Shown one piece after another: positions 1 to 8,235 of a stretch of DNA of 39,945 nt. Position 1 is the first letter of the stretch. Each line of letters begins with the position of its first letter. The stretch comes from Firmicutes bacterium CAG:552 (GTDB lineage Bacteria > Bacillota > Clostridia > Christensenellales > Pumilibacteraceae). Both the position numbers and the translations under genes were made by a program. The stretch is from assembly GCA_000435495.1 (NCBI GenBank), contig FR884038.1:1-39945 (forward strand), read 5' to 3'. The notes beneath the pieces were generated by a model, which was given only the letters and a program-made list of their open reading frames with translations, ran no database searches and had not been told where the DNA came from.

Positions 1-140
1 AGTAGATATATATGCTTTGTAAGAAAAGCATAGCGAAATCGAGATTTTAATGCAAAGGTGTAGGCGGATAGAGTTTGTATGCCGTCGCCCAGGAATAGGG
101 GGAGTATATTACTTTGCAGAAAATTGCTAAACATAATAAA

Positions 141-183
141 AGCCGCACGTCTGTTCGTTCTTGACAGGCGTGCAGCTCTTTTA
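141..183. terminator. Bidirectional hairpin terminator left of the GDPD gene
   Basis: A 14-position stem (141-154 against 164-177) with one mismatch and one wobble pair encloses a short loop. It is followed by CTTTT on the plus strand and by TTTTATTAT on the minus strand. It lies about 40 bp downstream of the minus-strand phosphodiesterase stop codon, so it probably ends that transcript, and may also serve a plus-strand gene outside the window. Confidence 0.7.
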
Positions 184-216
184 CTGATAATTGTTTATGA
201 TTGGGTTGAATAGGGT

Positions 217-954
217 TTATTTCTCCGGAATGAAATTCTCGAAAATAATATTGTTGGCTATGCCGTTAAGCGCAGTTCGCATTTCGTTACTGCGTACCGT
301 CCAAGCAAGTACGGGGAGCTTTGAACGATTTACATACTTGTTTGGCAAGTTTTCCGCTTTGTACGAAACAAAATCCGGTTTTGCCAATTTATTAAAATGT
401 AATGTCTTAAGCAGGTATCGTTTAAAACGTCCCTTCAAATCCGCTTTGGTAAAGAAGCAAGATAGGATGCCTCGGGGAGCATCGGGAAGCTTGTTTTTAA
501 AATACTCTATAGAGAACGGGTTAAACGATTGCAATGCGTATTTGCCGTTATAATCCTTCAACAGTGAAATTGTTTTTTCTTCCAATGCGCCTACGCCGGA
601 TTTACTTTTAATCTCTATTAGAAGAGGAACTTTGCCGTCCACGCAGGACAAAAATTCTTCAAAAGTGGGGATAGAAAATTCGGTAGGCTTCTTTTCTCCG
701 TTTACCAATCTCAGTTCCTTAAGCATTGCGTTTGACGAATTTTCTATAAAGCCGTCTTTGCCGGTCATTCTGCCTAAGGACGAATCGTGAAACACTACAA
801 GTTCGCCGTCATCCGTGATGTGCAAATCCATTTCTATCGGAAATCCGTGTTCGATAGCGTTCTCGAATGCGCCTATGGAATTTTCGGGAAGTTCGGCGTT
901 ATGTAGTCCTCTGTGCGCAACAGGAGTAGATAATAACCATTGAATATCTTTCAT
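217..954 (-). CDS. Glycerophosphodiester phosphodiesterase family protein
   Basis: This 245-residue protein matches the GDPD (TIM-barrel) family, which hydrolyses glycerophosphodiesters to sn-glycerol 3-phosphate and an alcohol. Visible family signatures are the AHRG motif near residue 14 with the following PENS, the metal-binding EMDLHITDDGELVVFHD stretch around residues 41-57, the LIEIK strand near residue 112, and a late AWTVR strand. No signal peptide is visible, so it is probably cytosolic. The start is supported by a TATGGAG Shine-Dalgarno site about 6-7 nt upstream of the ATG. It is a single-gene unit divergent from lepA and followed by a hairpin terminator. The substrate cannot be told from sequence. 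Confidence 0.9.
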   Translation of the reverse strand: MKDIQWLLSTPVAHRGLHNAELPENSIGAFENAIEHGFPIEMDLHITDDGELVVFHDSSLGRMTGKDGFIENSSNAMLKELRLVNGEKKPTEFSIPTFEEFLSCVDGKVPLLIEIKSKSGVGALEEKTISLLKDYNGKYALQSFNPFSIEYFKNKLPDAPRGILSCFFTKADLKGRFKRYLLKTLHFNKLAKPDFVSYKAENLPNKYVNRSKLPVLAWTVRSNEMRTALNGIANNIIFENFIPEK

Positions 955-1071
955 TTATATCTCCATAAGTCAATATCAAAATTTCTCCATTCATTCTAAC
1001 ATATCTTATGTCGTCAATACAAATAAAATCTGCGAGTCGACATAAAAAATTTTGTTTTTTTTAAATTTTAA

Positions 1072-1100
1072 TTGCAATTTTGACTAATTTATTGTATACT
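1072..1100 (+). promoter_or_regulatory. Predicted sigma-A promoter of lepA
   Basis: TTGCAA (1072-1077) and TATACT (1095-1100) are separated by exactly 17 nt, in an AT-rich region 120 bp upstream of lepA. The predicted start site is near 1107. A dyad, AATCAC-N6-GTGATT (1119-1136), falls in the resulting leader. Confidence 0.55.
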
Positions 1101-1222
1101 AATCGCAAGAATTTTCTTAATCACGGTGTTGTGATTTAACGAAGGCTTTATTTTTGTTTAAATATCGGCAAATGTTAAATCAATTCTCGTAGCTAATTTT
1201 TTCGGAGATATTACCATAGTTT

Positions 1223-3028
1223 ATGAACAGGCAGAGTAAAATCAGAAATTTTTGCATTATAGCGCATATCGATCACGGCAAGTCTACGTTGGCAGACAGA
1301 CTTATGGAAGTTACCGGCACCGTTGCAAAACGAGATATGGAAGATCAGCTGCTCGATAGTATGGATATAGAGAGAGAACGAGGCATTACCATAAAGCTTA
1401 CCCCGGTTAAAATGAATTACGTTAAAGATGGCGAAACTTATGAACTTAACCTTATCGATACTCCGGGACATATAGACTTTAATTACGAAGTCAGCCGATC
1501 GCTTGCAGCTTGTGAGGGAGCTTTGCTTATAGTGGACGCCACTCAAGGCGTTGAGGCGCAAACCCTCGCCAACGTATATTTAGCCATAGATAACGATTTG
1601 ACCATATTGCCTGTAATAAACAAGATAGATCTTCCTTCTGCCGATCCGGAAGGAGCAAAGCAAGAGGTCGAAGAGCTTGTAGGCTTGGACACTTCGCTTT
1701 CGCCGCTTGTCAGCGCAAAAGAAGGTATAAATATCGAAGAGGTGCTTGAAAAAGTCGTCGATTATTTTCCTGCGCCCAAAGGCAAAGAGGATGCTCCGCT
1801 CAAGGCGTTGATTTTTGACTCGTACTACGACAATTACAAAGGGGCGGTTTGTCTTGTAAGGATAAAGGACGGCAGCGTTAAAGTGGGCGATAAGGTAAAG
1901 ATGATGTCTACGGGCGCCGTTTACGACGTTACGGAAGTGGGCGTGTTTACGCCGAAGGCTATGCCGTCGGAGCGGCTCGACGCCGGTGAAGTCGGTTACA
2001 TATGCGCAAGTATAAAGAACGTTTCCGAAACGGCTCCGGGCGATACTATTACCGATGCGCTTAATCCTTGCGCAGAGCCTTGCCCGGGTTACAAAAAGGT
2101 TTTGCCGGTTGTTTATTGCGGCATTTTCCCCGTTGACGGAAGCAAATATAACGACCTGAGAGATGCGCTCGAACGTTTGAAACTTAACGACGCTGCGCTC
2201 TATTACGAACAAGAGAATTCCGCAGCTCTCGGATTCGGATTCCGTTGCGGCTTTTTGGGGCTGCTCCATATGGAAATTATAGAGGAGCGGCTTGAGAGAG
2301 AGTTTAACCTCGATCTTATTACGACTGCTCCCGGCGTTAATTACAACGTATACAAGACTAACGGCGATATGCTGACGGTAACAAACCCGAGCAATTTACC
2401 TAATCCTCAAGAAATAGACCATATCGAGGAGCCTGTAGTAAATGCCGACATTTATACGCCGCCCGAGTACATCGGCGGCATAATGGAACTGTGTCAAAAC
2501 AAAAGAGGCGAATATATAGATATGGTTTATCTTGACAAAAACAGAGTTAAGATGAGATACGTTATGCCTCTTAACGAAATAGTTTACGACTTTTTCGATT
2601 CGCTTAAGTCCCGAACGAGAGGATATGCGAGTCTCGATTACGAAATAAAAGGATACAGACCGAGCGATTTGGTAAAAATGGATATTATGCTTAACGGTGA
2701 CGTTTGCGATGCGCTCAGTATTATTGTTCATAGGGACAAAGCGTATTCGAGGGGCAGAATGCTTGCCGAAAAGTTAAAAGACGTCATACCTCGTCAACAG
2801 TTCGAGATACCTATTCAGGCTTCTATAGGGGGAAAAGTCATAGCGAGAGAAACCGTCAAAGCAGTGCGTAAAGACGTTTTGGCAAAGTGCTACGGCGGCG
2901 ATATTTCCCGAAAAAAGAAATTGCTCGAAAAACAAAAAGAGGGCAAAAAACGTATGCGACAGGTAGGCACGGTACAAGTGCCCAGCGAAGCGTTTATGTC
3001 TGTATTAAAGCTTGACGACGATAATTGA
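1223..3028 (+). CDS. lepA: Elongation factor 4 (LepA) GTPase
   Basis: LepA/EF4 is a ribosome-associated translational GTPase. The 601 residues match the family's usual size. The G domain shows AHIDHGKST (residues 14-22), ERERGITI of switch I, DTPGH near residue 80 and NKIDLP near residue 132. Domain II, two alpha/beta domains and the LepA-specific C-terminal domain follow, ending in the typical RMRQVGTVQVP-type tail. The ATG at 1223 is fixed by an in-frame stop at 1217-1219. The only Shine-Dalgarno-like sequence (CGGAG, 1203-1207) lies about 15 nt upstream, which is unusually far. hemW follows about 450 bp later, a common pairing in Bacillota, but here interrupted by non-coding or decayed DNA. 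Confidence 0.97.
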   Translation: MNRQSKIRNFCIIAHIDHGKSTLADRLMEVTGTVAKRDMEDQLLDSMDIERERGITIKLTPVKMNYVKDGETYELNLIDTPGHIDFNYEVSRSLAACEGALLIVDATQGVEAQTLANVYLAIDNDLTILPVINKIDLPSADPEGAKQEVEELVGLDTSLSPLVSAKEGINIEEVLEKVVDYFPAPKGKEDAPLKALIFDSYYDNYKGAVCLVRIKDGSVKVGDKVKMMSTGAVYDVTEVGVFTPKAMPSERLDAGEVGYICASIKNVSETAPGDTITDALNPCAEPCPGYKKVLPVVYCGIFPVDGSKYNDLRDALERLKLNDAALYYEQENSAALGFGFRCGFLGLLHMEIIEERLEREFNLDLITTAPGVNYNVYKTNGDMLTVTNPSNLPNPQEIDHIEEPVVNADIYTPPEYIGGIMELCQNKRGEYIDMVYLDKNRVKMRYVMPLNEIVYDFFDSLKSRTRGYASLDYEIKGYRPSDLVKMDIMLNGDVCDALSIIVHRDKAYSRGRMLAEKLKDVIPRQQFEIPIQASIGGKVIARETVKAVRKDVLAKCYGGDISRKKKLLEKQKEGKKRMRQVGTVQVPSEAFMSVLKLDDDN

Positions 3029-3478
3029 TAATTAGATTCACAGACGGCTCAAGTTATATAGTATAGTGCGGAAATTGTTTATACGTATGGCCGTTTTCTG
3101 TTTGTTATGACTTCGGCGCATTTGCGGAATTAAATAATTACGGTTTTAGAAGTAATCTGAAAATTCAACGAAACGATATAGACCGACAACTTGTTTTGAG
3201 GATGAGCGTAGCGGTTTAATCTGCTATACGAATGAACTTCTGTATGGAAAAAACGGCATTAAGACGAACAATGTCGCAGCGACAACGGCTTTTGCAGATT
3301 GCGGAAACCCGGACATAAGAGTTCGATGCTAAGAATTTCGACATGCGACGCTTTTGCCGTATACTAAAAGTGTTAAAGTGCTGCCGTAGCATTTGTCGCA
3401 GATTTTCGTATAGGTATATATTTTTACGTAAAATGTTTATTTACGCTACCGTCAACGTCGCAGACATAAGGAGAAAAA
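3029..3478 (+). other. lepA-hemW gap with possible decayed coding sequence
   Basis: No intact gene is visible in these 450 bp. Two overlapping open stretches without convincing starts stand out: 3031-3216 (one internal stop at 3064-3066, then 50 open codons) and 3156-3329 (58 open codons in another frame). Their codon use resembles the neighbouring genes, which suggests an eroded, frameshifted gene. I do not recognise a family. The right-hand part carries the hemW promoter and leader. No strong terminator is visible after lepA. Confidence 0.35.
3338..3365 (+). promoter_or_regulatory. Possible sigma-A promoter of hemW
   Basis: TCGACA (3338-3343, one mismatch to TTGACA) and TATACT (3360-3365) have a 16-nt spacer and lie 113 bp upstream of the hemW start. 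The leader ends in an AAGGAG ribosome binding site. The fit is reasonable but unproven. Confidence 0.4.
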
Positions 3479-4546
3479 GTGGCAGGAATTTACATACATA
3501 TACCGTTTTGCAAACAGAGGTGTACGTATTGCGCATTCGTATCCGGTGCGCCGCTTTTTTGCAGACGAAAATATGTCGAAGTCCTAAAGAAAGAAATAGA
3601 AAGTAGACTCGATAAGTGGGTGAGCGTCGATACCGTTTACGTGGGTGGCGGCACACCGTCCATGTTGGAAAGAGGGATGCTTAAGGAGATATTCGATTCG
3701 TTATCAAAGGCTTGCGATATGCGTGCAAAGGAAATAACGGTAGAATGTAATCCCGATTCGGTAGATAAAGAATTTTGCGACGAGATAATTTCTGCGGGAG
3801 TAAATCGAGTCAGCATAGGGTTGCAAACTGCCAATGACAAACTGCTTAAATGCGTAAACAGACCGCACGATCTATCGAGTTTTTTGCGTGCATGGGAATC
3901 GCTTTCGCCCATAAAAAACAAAAGCGTAGATATAATGATGGGGCTTCCGGGGCAGACGATAGAGGACCTTGCGTCTACCGTCGATTTTGTGACCGGACTT
4001 AACCCGCAGCATATATCGGCGTATTCGCTTACCGTTGAGGACGGCACCGTGTTAAAAGAGTCGGGATTTGTCGTCGACGAAGACGGCGAGGCGGATATGT
4101 ACGACGTAATGTCGGACATCCTAAACAAAAAAGGCTACCGCAGATACGAAGTCAGTAATTTTTGTTTGCCCGGTTACGAGAGTAAACATAATAGTTCTTA
4201 TTGGGATTTGTCCGACTACTACGGCTTCGGCGTTTCTGCACATTCGCTCGTAAAAGGCGTACGAATAGCAAATACCGACGACTTCGATAAGTATGTAGGC
4301 GGTGATTTTGTTGCGAGTAAGGAAAAATGCGACTTCGCCGAAGAATACATTATGCTGTCGCTGCGAACGGCGGCAGGACTAAGCATTTCACGACTGTTCG
4401 ACTTCGGATTTGACATACTTAACGAACGGAAAGAGCAGATAGAGCGGTTGGTGCTTTCCGATCTTATTTATATAGACGGCGATCGTATAAAACTTTCCGA
4501 TAAAGCTTTTTACGTTATGAACGATATTATAACAGATCTCATGTAA
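3479..4546 (+). CDS. hemW: HemW-type radical SAM protein (heme chaperone)
   Basis: HemW is a radical SAM protein related to coproporphyrinogen III dehydrogenase HemN, and is thought to insert heme rather than oxidise coproporphyrinogen. The 355-residue protein begins IYIHIPFCKQRCTYC, with the 4Fe-4S/SAM ligands C11, C15 and C18. YVGGGTPS and a VECNPDS strand follow. HNSSYW in the middle is the HNxxYW motif typical of HemW rather than HemN. The start is GTG at 3479, chosen because AAGGAG lies 6-7 nt upstream and the protein then begins as the family expects. Downstream lies decayed DNA instead of the heat-shock genes often found after hemW in Bacillota. Confidence 0.92.
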   Translation: MAGIYIHIPFCKQRCTYCAFVSGAPLFCRRKYVEVLKKEIESRLDKWVSVDTVYVGGGTPSMLERGMLKEIFDSLSKACDMRAKEITVECNPDSVDKEFCDEIISAGVNRVSIGLQTANDKLLKCVNRPHDLSSFLRAWESLSPIKNKSVDIMMGLPGQTIEDLASTVDFVTGLNPQHISAYSLTVEDGTVLKESGFVVDEDGEADMYDVMSDILNKKGYRRYEVSNFCLPGYESKHNSSYWDLSDYYGFGVSAHSLVKGVRIANTDDFDKYVGGDFVASKEKCDFAEEYIMLSLRTAAGLSISRLFDFGFDILNERKEQIERLVLSDLIYIDGDRIKLSDKAFYVMNDIITDLM

Positions 4547-4959
4547 AGGCTTCTAATGCGACGATTTTCGTCATAGTTTCCACCGGGAGACTTTTATTGC
4601 CTCGCAGCCGAGTGCGAAAGTGTTGCGCAGACGCTGTTTTTTATCGAAGAATGTGTTATGAATTTTTGGCGTCGGCATGTAGACGATGTCGGTACGCTTA
4701 TAAATAATCGTGATATGCGCTTAGATTGCGGATTAGAGAAAAATGCGGATAAATCGGTTGGTGCATTGACGTTAACGACAAGGTAGTAGCCGTAATTCGG
4801 CGCCGATTGCCATGACAATCGGATTAAAGTCGGTTATATTACGATAAAACTCATTATAAATTGTCTTTATGTCGCTTTTTCAAAAAGTATATTTGTTTCG
4901 ATGGCGAAAGACCTTAAATGTATTTTCCGAAAGAAAGAAAACATGTGCGGAGGATTACT
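4547..4959. other. Gene-poor gap after hemW
   Basis: No intact gene, RNA gene or clear terminator is visible. Short open stretches occur in several frames but are interrupted and match nothing I recognise. Given the ftsK-like remnant that follows, this may be further eroded coding DNA. The right end carries a good ribosome binding site (GGAGG, 4949-4953) that serves the remnant's ATG at 4960. Confidence 0.4.
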
Positions 4960-5622
4960 ATGAAAGAATACCGAATTCCGGTAGAGTTGCTCGATTGTAA
5001 AGTTAATGAAACGGAGTTGAAAGCAGACGAAGATTTTATTAAGGGAAATAAACAAAATATAATCGACGAATTAAGCAAAATCGGAATAATTGCCGAAATA
5101 CAATCTTATTTTGTCGGACCTACGGTTATAACGTATAACGTAATCAATTCGAATTGTTTATCATTGAAAAAAAAGTTGAAGATTTTAAGTCGGAGCTTTC
5201 CTTGACAACGAAAACGCCTGTTCGCTGTCACTTTGATAAAAAAAGCAGTTTTTAGCGTAGAAATTCCGAGAAAAAGTCGAGAAGTCGTCGGCTTAAAAAG
5301 TTGCCTGAACAAGACGGCAATGATTTGATAATTGTACCGGGCAAGAACACAAAAAACGAGTACGAAACGTCAATTTATCCGTGGCGGCAAATATGCTTGT
5401 CGTCGGCAGTTCCGGTTCCGGTAAAAGCAATTTTTTGTATGCCGTAATTACCTCGCTGGTATTTAACCGTTCACCGGAAAATTTGAAATTACTTTTAATA
5501 GCGACTACGAAACCGAATTTACGGCGTTTTGCGGACTGCCGCATCTTATTGCCGAACCTGTCGTCGAAGTCGCAAATATTCAAAACGTATTCAGTCTCCT
5601 TATGCTTCGCTTGAAGTCGTAA
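4960..5622 (+). pseudogene. Decayed FtsK/SpoIIIE-type DNA translocase
   Basis: This is a multiply frameshifted remnant of an FtsK/SpoIIIE ATPase. Frame 1 from ATG 4960 (with GGAGG 7 nt upstream) gives a beta-domain-like stretch with VGPTVITYNV. Frame 3 from about 5148 gives IEKKVEDFKSELSLTTKTP. Frame 1 from 5245 gives FSVEIPRKSREVVGLKS. Frame 3 near 5316 gives IIVPGKNTK. Frame 2 from 5381 gives a Walker A, VVGSSGSGKSN, and AVITSLVFNRSPENLKLLLI. Frame 1 from 5500 gives YETEFTAFCGLPHLI and VVEVANIQNVFSLLM before a stop at 5620. The order is exactly that of FtsK, so at least four frame changes have occurred. The rest of the motor domain, including Walker B and the gamma domain, is missing. No N-terminal membrane segments precede the remnant. 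Confidence 0.85.
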
Positions 5623-5740
5623 AGAACGCTGTAGAATATGAAAAAGAACATTTCGACTGAGAATGTTTTGCTTAGTGCGAAAAACGTGTTTCTGATATAA
5701 GTACGTTATAGGATAAGTATTATTGCGGAATAAGTATAAT

Positions 5741-5772
5741 TCAGGGATTTCAATCGTCATCCCTGAGTTTTT
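5741..5772 (+). terminator. Rho-independent terminator after the ftsK remnant
   Basis: TCAGGGAT (5741-5748) pairs perfectly with ATCCCTGA (5759-5766) across a 10-nt loop and is followed by GTTTTT. It separates the remnant from the sulP promoter, and is probably the original terminator of the decayed gene. Confidence 0.7.
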
Positions 5773-5902
5773 CGATGCCTTTGCGGAGGGAAATATTGCA
5801 TTTGAAATACGTCGTTTGGGATAAAGAACTCCGGTTGCAGTAAAACGGTGAAGGCGTTATGTACGAAAAAACCAGACAACGGAAAAAACTTCTGCCGATT
5901 GT

Positions 5903-5932
5903 TTGACAACCGACTATGCGATGAATTATAAT
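5903..5932 (+). promoter_or_regulatory. Consensus sigma-A promoter of the SulP gene
   Basis: Perfect TTGACA (5903-5908) and TATAAT (5927-5932) boxes have an 18-nt spacer. The predicted start is near 5939, 45 nt before the ATG at 5984. This shows that the open frame upstream of 5984 is promoter and leader. The transcript's very 5' end can fold into a hairpin (5939-5944 against 5951-5956). Confidence 0.75.
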
Positions 5933-5983
5933 GCGCAGGTCGGGTTTTTGCCCGGCGCAACGATAACAAAGGAAGAAGCGCAC

Positions 5984-7549
5984 ATGCCTCAGTTGATTAA
6001 GTCGCTCAAGACGTACAAAAAAGAATACATTCTGTCAGACCTTATGGCAGGGTTGATGGTAGCAATTATAGCGTTGCCGTTATCCATCGCATTGGGAATA
6101 CAATCGGTGCCGCAAAGCGTTAGCGCAAACGGCATCGGGTACGGAATAGTTACGGCGATTATAGCCGGATTTCTTATTTCCGCATTCGGAGGCAGTCCGT
6201 ACCAAATAGGCGGTCCGACTGCTGCTTTTGTAGTTATACTTTTCGGCTACTTAAGTAATCCCGATATAGGTCTTATAGGACTTGCGCTTTCAGGCGCTGC
6301 GGCAGGCGTTTTGTTGATTCTGTTAGGTATACTAAAAGCCGGTAACGTAATGAAGTTTTTTCCGTACCCGATTACTATAGGCTTTACGACGGGTATCGGT
6401 ATTACGCTAATTCTCGGACAAGTCAAAGATTTTTTCGGTTTGACAGTGTCGCCGTGTTCGGCGCTCGGTATCGAAGCTCTGAATAACGGCGGAGTAGGTA
6501 AGTTGATCGGCATTATCGGAGGAATAGGGAGCTTTGACGTAGCGACGGCGATAGTGGCTGCTTGCGGACTTGCATGCGTGATATTTTTGCCAAAGCTCAG
6601 CAAAAAAATTCCTGCGTCGTTTGTTGCGCTCATCGTCTGCACTTTGCTGACGTTGCTGCTTAACGAGTGTTTTGGTGCGAGCGTGGCTACAATAGGTTCT
6701 CGTTACGGCGATATAAAAGCAGGATTCGAACTGCCCGATTTTTCGTCGGTAAAAGATATAAAGTTAGGTTCGCTTATTGTTCCTACGCTAGTAATTACTT
6801 TCTTGTGCGCTATCGAAAGCCTTTTGTCTGCTACCGTGGCTGCGGGGATGACGGGGACAACGTTCGACGCCAATCAGGAACTTATCGGGCAGGGAATAGC
6901 CAATATAGGTTCGTCGCTTTTGGGCGGGTTACCTGCGACGGGAGCTATTGCCCGAACGGCGGCAGGTATAGAAAACGGCGCAAAAAGTCCGATTTGCGGT
7001 ATGACACATGCCGTTGTGATACTGATAATGTATTTTGCCCTTATGGGTGTAATGAAGTTTGTGCCGCTTGCCGTATTTGCGGCAATACTCGTGTCGGTGG
7101 CTATAAATATGAGCCGTTTCCGACTGTTTGCAAAACTTGCTGCGTTCGGCAAACGAGATACGGCGATTTTGATTGTGACGTGCTTGTTGACTGTGGTGCT
7201 TGATCTTACGTACGGCGTAATCGGAGGTATTGCGCTTGCGCTTATTCTTAACGTAAAAAGTTTCAAAAAAGGTCTTTCCGTGACGCAAGAAGAGGGTACG
7301 ATTAAGGTAAAGGGTTCCGTTTTCTTTGTCAATTACTCCAGGTTTATGAAAGCAATCGAAGCGACTTCCGCATGCGAAAACGTAATTATCGACTTGACGG
7401 ACGTATATTCCATAGACGAATCGTCGCTTGAAAAACTCGGTAGCGTTATTAAAAAAATGCGTATCGACGCTAAAACGGTGCAAGTAATCGGAGCGAAGAA
7501 TTCCGTAAAAAATCACGTAGACAAATACTTGGAACATTTCAGCAAATAA
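5984..7549 (+). CDS. SulP family anion transporter with STAS domain
   Basis: SulP (SLC26-related) proteins move sulfate, bicarbonate or other anions across the cytoplasmic membrane. The 521-residue protein has a long polytopic region beginning with the family hallmark DLMAGLMVAIIALPLSIALG, then GGPTAAF and further membrane segments to about residue 420. A C-terminal STAS domain follows, with VIIDLTDVYSIDESSLEKL. The open frame extends in-frame to 5903, but a consensus promoter occupies that extension and AAAGGAAG lies 8 nt before ATG 5984, so I start there. It is a single-gene transcript with its own promoter and a strong terminator at 7684. The substrate is not predictable; sulfate or bicarbonate are the usual candidates. 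Confidence 0.9.
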   Translation: MPQLIKSLKTYKKEYILSDLMAGLMVAIIALPLSIALGIQSVPQSVSANGIGYGIVTAIIAGFLISAFGGSPYQIGGPTAAFVVILFGYLSNPDIGLIGLALSGAAAGVLLILLGILKAGNVMKFFPYPITIGFTTGIGITLILGQVKDFFGLTVSPCSALGIEALNNGGVGKLIGIIGGIGSFDVATAIVAACGLACVIFLPKLSKKIPASFVALIVCTLLTLLLNECFGASVATIGSRYGDIKAGFELPDFSSVKDIKLGSLIVPTLVITFLCAIESLLSATVAAGMTGTTFDANQELIGQGIANIGSSLLGGLPATGAIARTAAGIENGAKSPICGMTHAVVILIMYFALMGVMKFVPLAVFAAILVSVAINMSRFRLFAKLAAFGKRDTAILIVTCLLTVVLDLTYGVIGGIALALILNVKSFKKGLSVTQEEGTIKVKGSVFFVNYSRFMKAIEATSACENVIIDLTDVYSIDESSLEKLGSVIKKMRIDAKTVQVIGAKNSVKNHVDKYLEHFSK

Positions 7550-7683
7550 TCGTTTTTTGCAACAATTCCATATCGTTAAACTTATATATTTGTTATCGCA
7601 AATTCGTTGCGTTTTAAAAGCAGAACGACTTGCGACGATAGCGACATATAGCGACATAAAAGAAATTTGAAACGACCGGAACG

Positions 7684-7725
7684 AATACGATTCTCTTACT
7701 ATGCAGAGAGTCGTATTTTTGTTTT
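7684..7725 (+). terminator. Rho-independent terminator of the SulP gene
   Basis: A 13-bp stem (7684-7696 against 7705-7717, one G-T pair) with an 8-nt loop is followed by a T-rich tail (TTTTTGTTTT). It lies 135 bp after the sulP stop codon. Confidence 0.8.
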
Positions 7726-8137
7726 GTATGCAAGCTAAATCCGAACGCTGCATTTTTTCTGCAAAATGCCGTGACGTGGGCGAAGAGCATATACAAATCG
7801 CTGCAGGCATACTTAAAATTTGTCGATTTTCGATAGGATATGCGTTAAATCTCATTTTGATAAGTCGCCTTGATTCGCCGTGTCCAGGCTTCTGCATATT
7901 AACCGTTCAAAGCGAATGACAGGCGTTATCGTCCGAAGTTCGGAACATTAGGTATTATATTTATCACAATATTTGCGGTCGATGTAGAGCGCCATCCGTG
8001 AGATAACTTCTGTCGTTGCCTTTTGACGAATCGTGAGGAATAACGTCGAAAAGTGAGATTGTGTAAACGAGCAAAAACAAAAATGCAACAAAAAAATTTC
8101 GGAAAAAATATTTTTGACTTTTTTTGGTTTAAATCAC
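7726..8137. other. Long gap upstream of rpoB
   Basis: Between the sulP terminator and the rpoB promoter are about 410 bp in which I see no convincing gene or structured RNA. The last 50 bp (about 8083-8135) consist of alternating A- and T-tracts directly upstream of the rpoB -35 box, reminiscent of an UP element. The rplJ-rplL genes that usually precede rpoB are absent. Confidence 0.45.
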
Positions 8138-8167
8138 TTGACATTTATTGCCAAAAAGTAGTACATT
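8138..8167 (+). promoter_or_regulatory. Predicted rpoBC promoter
   Basis: TTGACA (8138-8143) and TACATT (8162-8167) are separated by 18 nt. A/T-tracts lie upstream, as expected for a strong promoter. The -10 box is a weak match, so the exact start is uncertain. The leader of about 60 nt ends in an AAAAGGAG ribosome binding site. Confidence 0.5.
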
Positions 8168-8235
8168 TAAAAAATGCGTATTATGCGGAGTTTCTGCTTT
8201 TGACGGAAACCTGCTCCAAAAAAAGGAGATTATAA

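Noticed and set aside
5903..5983. N-terminal extension of the SulP protein
   Set aside because: The extension contains perfect -35 and -10 boxes. A ribosome site directly precedes ATG 5984, where the family N-terminus begins.
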